Shown: positions 7,403 through 14,347 of the stretch, piece by piece
How positions within the stretch are numbered: position 1 is the first letter of the stretch
Layout: each line of letters starts with the position of its first letter
From: a bacterium
GTDB taxonomy: Bacteria > Hydrogenedentota > Hydrogenedentia > Hydrogenedentiales > SLHB01
Assembly (NCBI GenBank): GCA_024231375.1
Contig: JAAEQP010000701.1
Coordinates: 1 to 14,347, forward strand
Direction: 5' to 3'
Length of the DNA stretch: 14,347 nt
Program-made: the position numbers and the translations under genes
Notes under the pieces: model-generated
The model's input: the letters and a program-made list of their open reading frames with translations, nothing else
What the model was told of the DNA's origin: nothing
Databases searched by the model: none

Positions 7403-8809
7403 ATGACGACTGACGCACCAATATGTTCGGGAACCGGACCGCTGGCTGCCGCTGCCGCGCGCCTGACGCACGACCTGCGTGCCGCGGCGGGTAATCCCGC
7501 CGGCGCACCCCTGCTGCGTGTCGAGGCCCCGCTTGAGGAACCGGTGTCCCCGTTGCATTGGTTTGCGCGCCAAGGCCCCATGACCAAGGTCTACTGGACC
7601 GACCGGGAACTCGACAGCGAGTACGCGGGGTCGGGGGTGGCGGACCGAATCGCTGTTGACGATGGCGGCGTGCAGGCACTGTTCAGCCGAATGGCGCCGT
7701 ATCTTGCCGAGGCGACCGGGCGTATCCGCTATTTCGGAGGACTTCGTTTCGACCGGGAACACGCGGGCGCAAGCCACTGGGATGCGTTCGGCCGCGGCTT
7801 GTTCGTCCTGCCTCGAATCGAGTTGTGCCGCGAAGGTAATCGCCTCTACCTGGCATGCAATGTGGTTCTTGACGGGCCGAATCCGGCTGACGAGCTTCAC
7901 TCCGCGTGCAATGCGTTGTCAGGGCTGGGCGCGATCCTCGAACCCGCCGGTGTACCACCATGTGAAATCCCGCCGCTGGTGCAGCGCGATGACCGGCCCG
8001 ATCGTGATGCCTGGGTGCGCACGGTCGAGACCGCGCTCGAACTCATCGCGGAAGGATCTCTGGAGAAGATCGTGCTTGCGCGGGAGTCGCTTTTCCAATT
8101 CGCGGAGGATCTTGACCCGTCCGCCCTTCTGGCTAGGCTGTCAGAGGCCGCTATGCACTCGTATCGCTTCGCCTTCGAACCGGACCAAGGCGTCACCTTC
8201 CTTGGTGCGACCCCCGAACGGCTCTACAAACGTACCGGCCGGCACATCGAAACCGAGGCCTTGGCGGGGACGCGACCCCGCGGCCCGGCTTCCACCGACG
8301 TGGCGTTGAGCGACGAATTGCTGCACGACGACAAAGAACGCCGGGAACATGGGATCGTCGTGGATGGCATTCGGAACGCCCTCTCCGGACTCTGCAACCG
8401 CCTCGACGTGGACGCGGATGTGTCCGTGGTCCGGCTGTCCAAATGCCAGCACCTCTTCGAGCGGGTCTCGGGCGAACTGAACGACGGTGTGTCCGACGCG
8501 GACGTGCTCCAAGCCCTCCATCCAACGCCCGCGGTAGGTGGGCACCCGACCGGCGAAGCTCTCAGCCGCATCGCGTCGCTCGAACCCTTCGACCGAGGAT
8601 GGTATGCGGGACCGATCGGGTGGATGGGCCGCGACGCAGCGGAATTTGCGGTGGGTCTGCGGAGTGGGTTGGCCACCGGCGATTGCCTCAGGGCTTTCGC
8701 GGGCGCGGGCATCGTTGCGGGGTCGGTACCTCAACGCGAACTGGACGAACTCGAGAACAAGCTGAGCATTCTTCTGGACGCGGTCACCGTTTCAGAACCG
8801 GAGCAATAG
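7403..8809 (+). CDS. menF: Isochorismate synthase
   Basis: MenF converts chorismate to isochorismate, the entry step of the classical menaquinone pathway. The 468-residue protein has a variable N-terminal half and the conserved chorismate-binding C-terminal half. Key pieces are LEKIVLARE with K222, GATPERLYK with E272, EALAGTRPRG (285-294), HPTPAVGGHPTG, GWYAGPIGWM, and the FAGAGIVAGSVP and ELDELENKL segments. K222 and E272 are 50 residues apart, the same spacing as the catalytic Lys/Glu pair in EntC (K147/E197) and E. coli MenF, so activity is expected. Its partner downstream is menD, so a menaquinone role is favoured over siderophore or salicylate use. The SD site is weak (GAGAG, about 17 bases up) and the gap from menG is 87 bp, with one small hairpin (7341-7354). 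An internal promoter cannot be ruled out. Confidence 0.93.
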   Translation: MTTDAPICSGTGPLAAAAARLTHDLRAAAGNPAGAPLLRVEAPLEEPVSPLHWFARQGPMTKVYWTDRELDSEYAGSGVADRIAVDDGGVQALFSRMAPYLAEATGRIRYFGGLRFDREHAGASHWDAFGRGLFVLPRIELCREGNRLYLACNVVLDGPNPADELHSACNALSGLGAILEPAGVPPCEIPPLVQRDDRPDRDAWVRTVETALELIAEGSLEKIVLARESLFQFAEDLDPSALLARLSEAAMHSYRFAFEPDQGVTFLGATPERLYKRTGRHIETEALAGTRPRGPASTDVALSDELLHDDKERREHGIVVDGIRNALSGLCNRLDVDADVSVVRLSKCQHLFERVSGELNDGVSDADVLQALHPTPAVGGHPTGEALSRIASLEPFDRGWYAGPIGWMGRDAAEFAVGLRSGLATGDCLRAFAGAGIVAGSVPQRELDELENKLSILLDAVTVSEPEQ

Positions 8810-8812
8810 CAG

Positions 8813-10573
8813 GTGCATCATCACGCGCCGAATATCAACCGCCTCTGGGCAGGCCTGATCGTCGACGAATTGGTGCGGAACGGCGTGACCCTCGCGTGCG
8901 TGTCGCCCGGTTCGCGGAGCACCCCGCTCACGGTCGCGGTTGCCGAAGACCCGCGCATGGACGTCGTCGTTCATTTCGACGAGCGCGGCGCGGCCTACCA
9001 CGCCCTCGGATACGCGCGCGCCACCGGCATGCCGGCCGCCCTCGTCTGCACGTCCGGTACCGCTGCCACGAACTACCTGCCCGCTGTGGCCGAAGCGGCG
9101 AATGCGGGTCTGCCCCTCATCCTGCTCACGGCGGACCGGCCTCCCGAACTTCGCGACACCGGCGCGAACCAGACCATTGATCAGACGAACCTCTACGGAA
9201 CCTGCGCCCGGTGGTACCACGAGTTCCCGTGCCCTGCCACCGAGGTCGATGCCTCGGTCGTCCTCACGGCTGTCGATCAAGCCGTATCCCGTGCGTGCCA
9301 AGAGTCCGCTGGTCCGGTACACCTCAACTGTCCGTTCCGAGAACCCCTCGATCCAGAACCATCGGGCGACGATTTCACCACGTACCTTGAGCCTGTCAAC
9401 GCTTGGGTGGACGGGTCGGACCCGTTCACGCCGAAGGCGTCAACTACACTCATGCCGGGCGACGATGAGCTGGACCATGTGCGCGGCATCGTCGAGTCCG
9501 CCAAGCAAGGCTTGCTGGTCGTGGGCCAGTTGACGAGCCAAGCCGAGACGGATGCCGCCATGTCCTTGGCGGATGCGCTGGGGTGGCCCGTGTTTCCGGA
9601 CGTGGCGTCCGGCCTCCGCCTTGGCGTGCGCCAGGACCGGGTCTGGACCTACTACGATCAACTGCTCCTCTCGGAGTCCTTTCGCGCAGTATACCGTCCC
9701 GACGTCGTGCTGCAGATCGGGGGACCCGTCACGTCGAAGCGATTGGAACAGCACCTTGTCACATGCAGCCCGCCGCACCGGGTCCGCGTCGCGCCGCACG
9801 CCTATCGCCAGGACCCGTCCGGTTCCATAACCCTCCGCTTGAGAGCGTCGGCCCTCGCGTTCTGCTTGTGGCTGAACGAGGCTGTCGAGACTCCTGCCGC
9901 TGAAGACTGGCTCGCCCACGCCGTTGGCGTGGTGGACGTCGACCGTCTCATCGAGGGGTTCCTCGGCACCCACGAACGGCTCACGGAGCCGGGCATCGCC
10001 CGCCTCGTGTCTGCCATTATGCCCACGGACCATGCGTTGATGCTGGGCAACAGCATGCCCGTCCGCGACATGGACATGTACGCCTCGCCCAAGGGTCCTC
10101 GGGTCAGGGTCGCGGCCAATCGCGGGGCCAGTGGCATCGACGGCCTCATCGCCACCGCCGCGGGATTTGCTCACGGCCAATGCGCTCCCGTCACCGCGGT
10201 AATCGGCGATCTTTCCGCCTTGCACGATCTCAACTCGTTGGCGCTGCTGGCAGGTTCACGTGCGCCGGTAACGCTGGTCGTCATCAACAACGACGGCGGC
10301 GGCATCTTCCATTTCCTGCCCATCGCGAAGCACGCCGAGGTGTTCGAACCCTACTTCGCAACGCCTCATGGGCTCGACTTCAAACACGCGGCCGCCATGT
10401 TCGACCTACCCTACGAGCGTCCCGATTCCACGGATGAGTTGGCGGCCGTGTACCTGGAGGCGGCGCGGTCCGGCAGGCCTTCGGTCATTGAAGTCGTCAC
10501 GAACCGCGCCGACAACCTGCATGCCCACCACCAACTCCAGCGCGCCGTCGCCGACGCGCTGGACCGCGCATGA
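8813..10573 (+). CDS. menD: 2-succinyl-5-enolpyruvyl-6-hydroxy-3-cyclohexene-1-carboxylate synthase
   Basis: MenD is a ThDP- and Mg-dependent enzyme that adds the succinyl semialdehyde unit from 2-oxoglutarate to isochorismate, giving SEPHCHC. The 586-residue protein is slightly longer than E. coli MenD. It shows the isochorismate-side motif SPGSRSTPL (31-39), the ThDP-activating Glu in HFDERGA (E57), CTSGTAATNYLPAV, LTADRPPELRDTGANQTIDQ, GNSMPVRDMD, and the ThDP/Mg segment starting VIGDLSALHDLNS (D466) and ending VVINNDGGGIFHFLP. The start is a GTG at 8813 supported by GGAG at 8800-8803, 9 bases upstream; the menF stop is 3 bases before. The stop overlaps menH as ATGA. It appears complete and active. 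Confidence 0.97.
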   Translation: MHHHAPNINRLWAGLIVDELVRNGVTLACVSPGSRSTPLTVAVAEDPRMDVVVHFDERGAAYHALGYARATGMPAALVCTSGTAATNYLPAVAEAANAGLPLILLTADRPPELRDTGANQTIDQTNLYGTCARWYHEFPCPATEVDASVVLTAVDQAVSRACQESAGPVHLNCPFREPLDPEPSGDDFTTYLEPVNAWVDGSDPFTPKASTTLMPGDDELDHVRGIVESAKQGLLVVGQLTSQAETDAAMSLADALGWPVFPDVASGLRLGVRQDRVWTYYDQLLLSESFRAVYRPDVVLQIGGPVTSKRLEQHLVTCSPPHRVRVAPHAYRQDPSGSITLRLRASALAFCLWLNEAVETPAAEDWLAHAVGVVDVDRLIEGFLGTHERLTEPGIARLVSAIMPTDHALMLGNSMPVRDMDMYASPKGPRVRVAANRGASGIDGLIATAAGFAHGQCAPVTAVIGDLSALHDLNSLALLAGSRAPVTLVVINNDGGGIFHFLPIAKHAEVFEPYFATPHGLDFKHAAAMFDLPYERPDSTDELAAVYLEAARSGRPSVIEVVTNRADNLHAHHQLQRAVADALDRA

Positions 10574-11361
10574 AGCTCCACCACGAGCACCGCGGGAAGC
10601 CTCATCGGCCCACAGTCGCATTTCTTCACGGATTCATGGGGAATTCGAGCGACTGGGACAAGGTCACGGGGCAGTTGGAGGACCGTTTCTCCACACTTGC
10701 CATCGACCTGCCCGGACACGGTCGCTCGTACGTCGCGCCGGACGCTTCCTTCCCCGGCATGGAACAGACCGCCGCGCTCGTCATCGACGCCTTGGACGAC
10801 GCCGAATTGGAGCACGTGTCCCTTGTGGGCTATTCGATGGGGGGACGCGTGGCCCTGCACCTGGCCCTGAGCCACCCGGACCGCGTCGACAGGTTGGTCA
10901 TAGAATCCGCGTCGCCCGGGATTGCCGACGAACACGAGCGGGCGCAACGGCGCACACGTGACGAGGCCCTCGCCCACGACCTGGAGACCGGCGATTTCGA
11001 GGCGTTTCTTCGCCGCTGGTACGACCAGCCCCTGTTCGCCTCGCTCCGGGAAGACCCCGCCCGCCTCGAGAAGGTAATCGCACGCAGACTGCAGGGCGAC
11101 CCACGTCAGTTGGCCCGATCGCTCCGCGCTATCGGGACAGGCTGTCAGCAATCGCTATGGGAGGCGTTGCCGGGACTGGCCGTTCCCGTGTTGACGGTGG
11201 TCGGAGAACGCGACAGCAAGTTCCGCGGCATCGCCCAAGCCATGGCCGAGCGAGCGCCGAACATGAAGGTTCAGGTGGTGCCGGACTGCGGCCACAACGC
11301 TCATCTGGAAGACCCGGACCGTTTCTGCAACGCCGTTGCTGCGTTCTTGTCCGCAACCTAG
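10570..11361 (+). CDS. menH: 2-succinyl-6-hydroxy-2,4-cyclohexadiene-1-carboxylate synthase (alpha/beta hydrolase)
   Basis: MenH removes pyruvate from SEPHCHC to form SHCHC, the step right after MenD. The 263-residue alpha/beta-hydrolase fold has the oxyanion region FLHGFMGNSSDW (18-29), DLPGHGRS, the nucleophile elbow GYSMGG with S89, the acid D215 in GERDSKF, and the base H242 in GHNAHLE. The HGFMG and SPGI(A) motifs and the position after menD distinguish it from generic hydrolases. It is translationally coupled to menD by ATGA. It ends the plus-strand operon: its stop is 8 bp from the stop of the convergent DUF6807 gene, with no room for a terminator between. The next pathway genes (menC, menE, menB, menA) are not present here. 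Confidence 0.92.
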   Translation: MKLHHEHRGKPHRPTVAFLHGFMGNSSDWDKVTGQLEDRFSTLAIDLPGHGRSYVAPDASFPGMEQTAALVIDALDDAELEHVSLVGYSMGGRVALHLALSHPDRVDRLVIESASPGIADEHERAQRRTRDEALAHDLETGDFEAFLRRWYDQPLFASLREDPARLEKVIARRLQGDPRQLARSLRAIGTGCQQSLWEALPGLAVPVLTVVGERDSKFRGIAQAMAERAPNMKVQVVPDCGHNAHLEDPDRFCNAVAAFLSAT

Positions 11362-11369
11362 TCTCGCCG

Positions 11370-12275
11370 CTACTCGCCCTTCGCCCACTGCTGCCACTGT
11401 TGATCGATGGTCTCAGGCGTGGCGTCCCCGTCATGCACATACAGCCGGCACCGCAACACCAACTTCTCGTCGGCCTTCACCGTACGCGCCGCCTCCTTCG
11501 AGAACGAAGCTCCCATCCATCCGTCCCGGCGCACGTGGTAGGGCGTCGGGAAACTTGGATTGTCCGGGTGGTCAAACAAGGTGATGCCGTTCTCCGTGTC
11601 GGGCGTGACCCATCCCGTGTAGTCCACCCAACGGGCCGGTTTCCAGAAGATAGCCTCCTCGCCCACCCCGCCTTCGGAGTTGCGGAGGGTGCCGCCCCCG
11701 TCGTTCACGCTCATCGTCTTCGCCACCCGCACTGCGAACAAGCCAAACGACGTCTCGCCAAACGTTACATCGCCGTCGACGGGCTTCAGCTCCAGCGTTA
11801 CGTCGAGGTACGATTCGCCGTCCGGCAACGGCCACAACCGCATAGTCCGGTGCTCCGTCAGCAGGTTCGCGCCGTCCCCATTCCGCCACACGTTGCGCAC
11901 GGTCAACGCGCCCGACGCAACGCCGTCCTCGATCGTCTCCACGGCCTCGTGGACAATTCGCGCGTCGCCGTTCTCCCAGAAATTCGCGCCGTTCACGTCC
12001 CGGTGCGACACCCAAATGGACAGGTGATGCCCGTGGCCGTCCGGATCGTGCGGGTGCGTCAACCGCGTCACGGGTCGTCCCGCCGGACCAATCAACGGAA
12101 ACACGAACGGCCGGTGGTACGCGTCGTCATAGTGGTAGCGCGCCGTCTCGGCCCCGTCCACCTCGAACGCGAACTGCCGGTCCGGCATGGGAATCACCTG
12201 CACCCGCGGAAACGGGGGCAAGTCCTGCGCAGCAAAATGGGCCAGCATCATCGAACTCAGAATCGTAACGGTCAT
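11370..12275 (-). CDS. DUF6807 (PmoA-like) family protein
   Basis: The 301-residue protein matches the DUF6807 family, long labelled PmoA without proof of methane oxidation. Typical pieces are RPFVFPLIGPAGRPVTRLTH (55-74), a His-rich stretch with H74, H76, H81, H83, H84 and H91, VNGANFWENG (94-103), and a C-terminal jelly-roll-like half with GLFAVRVA and NSEG segments. These proteins cluster with carbohydrate catabolism genes in planctomycete-like bacteria; their function is unknown, though the His-rich loop suggests metal or sugar binding. The start at 12275 is supported by AGGAG at 12284-12288, 8 bases upstream; a longer open frame from 12410 would cross the promoter region. The first 17 residues are weakly hydrophobic (ILSSMMLAHFAAQ) and may be a short signal peptide. 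It is divergent from the DUF5703 gene. Confidence 0.8.
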   Translation of the reverse strand: MTVTILSSMMLAHFAAQDLPPFPRVQVIPMPDRQFAFEVDGAETARYHYDDAYHRPFVFPLIGPAGRPVTRLTHPHDPDGHGHHLSIWVSHRDVNGANFWENGDARIVHEAVETIEDGVASGALTVRNVWRNGDGANLLTEHRTMRLWPLPDGESYLDVTLELKPVDGDVTFGETSFGLFAVRVAKTMSVNDGGGTLRNSEGGVGEEAIFWKPARWVDYTGWVTPDTENGITLFDHPDNPSFPTPYHVRRDGWMGASFSKEAARTVKADEKLVLRCRLYVHDGDATPETIDQQWQQWAKGE

Positions 12276-12293
12276 CGTCGTTTCTCCTAGCAA

Positions 12294-12348
12294 AGAGGGG
12301 ACTGACTCAAGCGAGCGAGTCTTCGAGCGAGACGTGTCTGTCCCCTTT
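12294..12348. repeat. Compact palindrome with internal direct repeats (REP-like)
   Basis: AGGGGAC (12296-12302) pairs with GTCCCCT (12340-12346); after one mismatch GAC (12304-12306) pairs with GTC (12336-12338), so the arms extend about 11 bp. Inside are two copies of CGAGCGAG (12312-12319 and 12324-12331) four bases apart, and a nested GACTC/GAGTC hairpin (12304-12308 with 12317-12321). The AGGGGAC...GTCCCCT ends recall REP elements mobilised by RAYT transposases, but no transposase is in the window. It lies 8 bases beyond the DUF6807 ribosome site, inside its likely leader. Confidence 0.5.
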
Positions 12349-12387
12349 CTTGCACAACGCCCCAGAACAGCAAAGCTCAGCACCAGC

Positions 12388-12414
12388 ATCATACGAACGG
12401 GACTCCCCATTCAA
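12388..12414 (-). promoter_or_regulatory. Candidate promoter of the DUF6807 gene
   Basis: On the minus strand TTGAAT (12414-12409) and TATGAT (12393-12388) are 15 bases apart, two short of the optimum. The -10 is a 5/6 match. The transcript would carry the palindrome at 12294-12348 in a leader of about 105 nt. Confidence 0.35.
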
Positions 12415-12430
12415 GCCCGTGGCACCGACG

Positions 12431-12439
12431 TGCTATTCT
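12431..12439 (+). promoter_or_regulatory. Extended -10 promoter of the DUF5703 gene
   Basis: TGC followed by TATTCT (12434-12439) forms a TGn-extended -10 box about 40 nt before the start codon region. The -35 is weak (TTCAAG at 12410-12415, 18-base spacer) and overlaps the -35 proposed for the opposite gene, so the two genes may compete for or share control. Confidence 0.4.
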
Positions 12440-12485
12440 TGCCTGGAGCGATTCGCAGCGCGCGCGAAATGAGAGGGGATCCATC

Positions 12486-14347
12486 ATGCTTTGTTTGCTT
12501 CTGGTAATGGGCGCCGCCACGTCACACGCCGCGGCCAATCCCTACGTCGTCACCTGGACCACGCCCAGCGACGGACCGTCCGGGTCAATGCCCTTGGGCA
12601 ATGGCGATATTGGCGTGAACGCGTGGGTGGAAGCGGACGGCGATCTTGTCTTCTACGTGAGCAAGACGGACGCGTGGAGCGGCAATGGACGCCTGCTCAA
12701 AGTGGGGCGTGTGCGGGTTGCCCTGTCTCCCAACCCCTTCGTTGCGGGCCAACCGTTTGAGCAAACGCTGGACACCCGCACGGGCATGATGACCGTGACG
12801 GCCGGACCGCCGGATGCCGCCGTGACGGTGCGCCTGTGGGTCGACGCCAACTACCCGGCCATTCGCGTTGAGATGCAATCGCTCAAGCCTACCGACATGC
12901 GCGTGGCTCTTGAGATGTGGCGCACGGAGCCGCGAGAACTGGTTGAGGACGAACGGCACAGTGCCTACGGTCTCATCCAATCGCCCGACCCCGTGATCGT
13001 CCAGCCAGACACGGTCGTTGAAGGGCAAACTGATCGCGTTGTGTGGTACCACCGCAACGAGAAATCCATTTGGACGGACACGCTGCGCCAGCAAGGCATG
13101 GGCGATTGGACCGGCCAAGGCAAGGACCCCTTGTTGCATCGTACCTTCGGCGGACTCATCCAGGGACCGGGTCTGGTGTCGGACAGCGCCGACGCACTCA
13201 AATCGTCTCAACCTGCCACACGCCACGCGTTCGCCGTGTACGTGGTGACGGAGCAGACGGACCAGCCCGCACAGTGGGTCGAGCAGGTTGCGTCACTGGC
13301 CGGCGCAGACACGCTGCCTGCCGCCGAAGCACTCGCCAACCATACGGCATGGTGGGACGACTTCTGCAACCGAAGCTGGATTCGCGTCAGCGGCGGTTCA
13401 AGCGCGCCGTTCATATCCGCCAACGACCTGCCCTTGCGCATCGGCGCCGACAGCGACGGCCGCAACCAATTCAGGGGCGCCATTGAACGAGTGCAGGTGT
13501 TCGACGAGGCCCTGGCCCCTGAGGCCATCGCGAAACTTGCCGCCGAGGGCGCCGCACCCGCCAGCCGTGTGGGGGACTGGGTGTTCGCTAAGTCCGCCGT
13601 TGACGGGAGCGCGATCCGTTCCGCACTCGAAGATGGTCTCCCCGCGCGAATCGTGGGTGATCTTCCGGTGACGGACGCCGCCGAATTCGGCCGCGGCGGT
13701 TGGATTGAGATCGACGACGCGCCGGAACTCGATCTGGCCCGTGCGTGCACCCTCGCGGGGTGGATTGTGCCGGGCAAACTCCCATCCGGCGGCGGACGCA
13801 TCATCGACAAGTCGCAAGCGGGCACGTCCAACGGCTATCTGCTGGATACCTTTCCGGGGAACAGCCTCCGCTTCATCTGCGACGCCGGTACGTTCAGGCA
13901 CGATGCCAAACTCGCGCCCGGCAAACGCACTCACGTCGCGGCCTCGTTTGACGCCAAGAGCGGGGAGGCCTGCCTCTACGTCAACGGCAAACGCGTTGCC
14001 CGCCACTCGTCGGGCAACGATGTGGAAGCCGTCAGCCGCGGCTACGCGCTCCAACGCTACATCAGCGCCTGCGCGGGACGCGGCGGGTCGCCCATCAAGT
14101 TCAACGGAACCATCTTCACCGTCGACGCCGAGGTGAAGGGGCAGCAGTTCGACGCCGACTACCGGCGGTGGGGCGGTCCCTACTGGAACCAGAACACGCG
14201 ATTGGCCTACTGGCCCATGTTGGCCGCGGGCGACACCGAGATGATGCGGCCGTGGTTCCGTATGTACGCCGACATGCTGCCCTTCGCCAAGGCCCGCACG
14301 CGCACCTATTTCGATTGCGACGGCGCGTTCTTCCCCGAAACCATGTA
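12486..14347 (+). CDS. Secreted DUF5703 / GH95-like protein with inserted LamG-like domain (3' end outside window)
   Basis: The frame is open from the ATG at 12486 to the window end, 620 visible residues. AGGGG at 12474-12478 is 7 bases upstream. A signal peptide is likely (MLCLLLVMGAATSHA, cut near residue 15-17). Residues about 20-300 are a DUF5703-type N-terminal domain (WTTPSDGPSGSMPLGNGDIG, VFYVSKTDAWSG), a relative of the GH95 beta-sandwich. After W298-I-R-V-S the frame enters about 214 residues of LamG/concanavalin-like sequence (302-515), then resumes the DUF5703 core with SRGYALQRY (517-525), PIKFNGTIF near 539, RRWGGPYWNQNTR (560-572) and the FFPETM segment at the edge. These last motifs belong to the (alpha/alpha)6-barrel part seen in GH95-like enzymes, so glycan hydrolysis is likely but the substrate is unknown. 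It diverges from the DUF6807 gene. Confidence 0.82.
   Translation, partial: MLCLLLVMGAATSHAAANPYVVTWTTPSDGPSGSMPLGNGDIGVNAWVEADGDLVFYVSKTDAWSGNGRLLKVGRVRVALSPNPFVAGQPFEQTLDTRTGMMTVTAGPPDAAVTVRLWVDANYPAIRVEMQSLKPTDMRVALEMWRTEPRELVEDERHSAYGLIQSPDPVIVQPDTVVEGQTDRVVWYHRNEKSIWTDTLRQQGMGDWTGQGKDPLLHRTFGGLIQGPGLVSDSADALKSSQPATRHAFAVYVVTEQTDQPAQWVEQVASLAGADTLPAAEALANHTAWWDDFCNRSWIRVSGGSSAPFISANDLPLRIGADSDGRNQFRGAIERVQVFDEALAPEAIAKLAAEGAAPASRVGDWVFAKSAVDGSAIRSALEDGLPARIVGDLPVTDAAEFGRGGWIEIDDAPELDLARACTLAGWIVPGKLPSGGGRIIDKSQAGTSNGYLLDTFPGNSLRFICDAGTFRHDAKLAPGKRTHVAASFDAKSGEACLYVNGKRVARHSSGNDVEAVSRGYALQRYISACAGRGGSPIKFNGTIFTVDAEVKGQQFDADYRRWGGPYWNQNTRLAYWPMLAAGDTEMMRPWFRMYADMLPFAKARTRTYFDCDGAFFPETM

Noticed and set aside
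11157..12290. Plus-strand open frame of 377 codons across the menH end and the DUF6807 gene
   Set aside because: It overlaps menH in another frame and lies antisense to DUF6807; its Arg/His/Pro-rich composition is that of a shadow frame.
1..14347. CRISPR arrays, tRNA or rRNA genes, IS elements, defence genes
   Set aside because: I saw no regularly spaced repeats, no tRNA-like cloverleaf or CCA-ended segment, no transposase or recombinase, and no defence-type domains.

Overview
The window is high-GC bacterial DNA with tightly packed genes, Shine-Dalgarno (SD) sites and ATGA stop/start overlaps. The mix of secreted carbohydrate-active proteins (a GH98-like protein, a DUF5703/GH95-like protein, a DUF6807 protein), a xanthan-lyase-type FAD oxidoreductase and a menaquinone pathway suggests an uncultured polysaccharide-degrading lineage, such as Hydrogenedentota, Planctomycetota or Lentisphaerota. 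This is a guess from gene content. No rRNA, tRNA or other phylogenetic marker is present.

Left flank (1-1625): the 3' end of a FAD-dependent oxidoreductase on the plus strand converges on a sugar-phosphate isomerase/epimerase on the minus strand. A hairpin lies between the two stops. A 314-bp divergent intergenic region (1626-1939) follows. It holds a minus-strand promoter, a REP-like palindrome and a plus-strand promoter.

Left centre (1940-5684): a small GYF_2-domain protein, a 772-residue secreted GH98-like protein with FnIII-like and NTF2-like C-terminal modules, and an RDD-family membrane protein. All are on the plus strand; the last two are only 21 bp apart.

Core (5685-11361): a housekeeping run of pdxJ (vitamin B6) followed by four menaquinone genes, ubiE/menG, menF, menD and menH. 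It is preceded by an extended -10 promoter and a leader of about 145 nt. MenF makes isochorismate, MenD makes SEPHCHC, MenH makes SHCHC, and MenG does the last methylation. menC, menE, menB and menA are not in the window, so the pathway must be completed elsewhere.

Right flank (11362-14347): a minus-strand DUF6807 (PmoA-like) gene ends 8 bp from menH. A divergent promoter region with a compact repeat-rich palindrome separates it from a plus-strand secreted DUF5703 protein that runs off the window. That protein carries a LamG-like domain inserted in its catalytic region, apparently in permuted order.

I did not find a clearly new defence, mobile or RNA-based system. The most unusual points are the permuted LamG insertion, the GH98/FnIII/NTF2 architecture with its hairpin at the start site, the recurring TGn-extended -10 promoters, and two palindromic intergenic elements.
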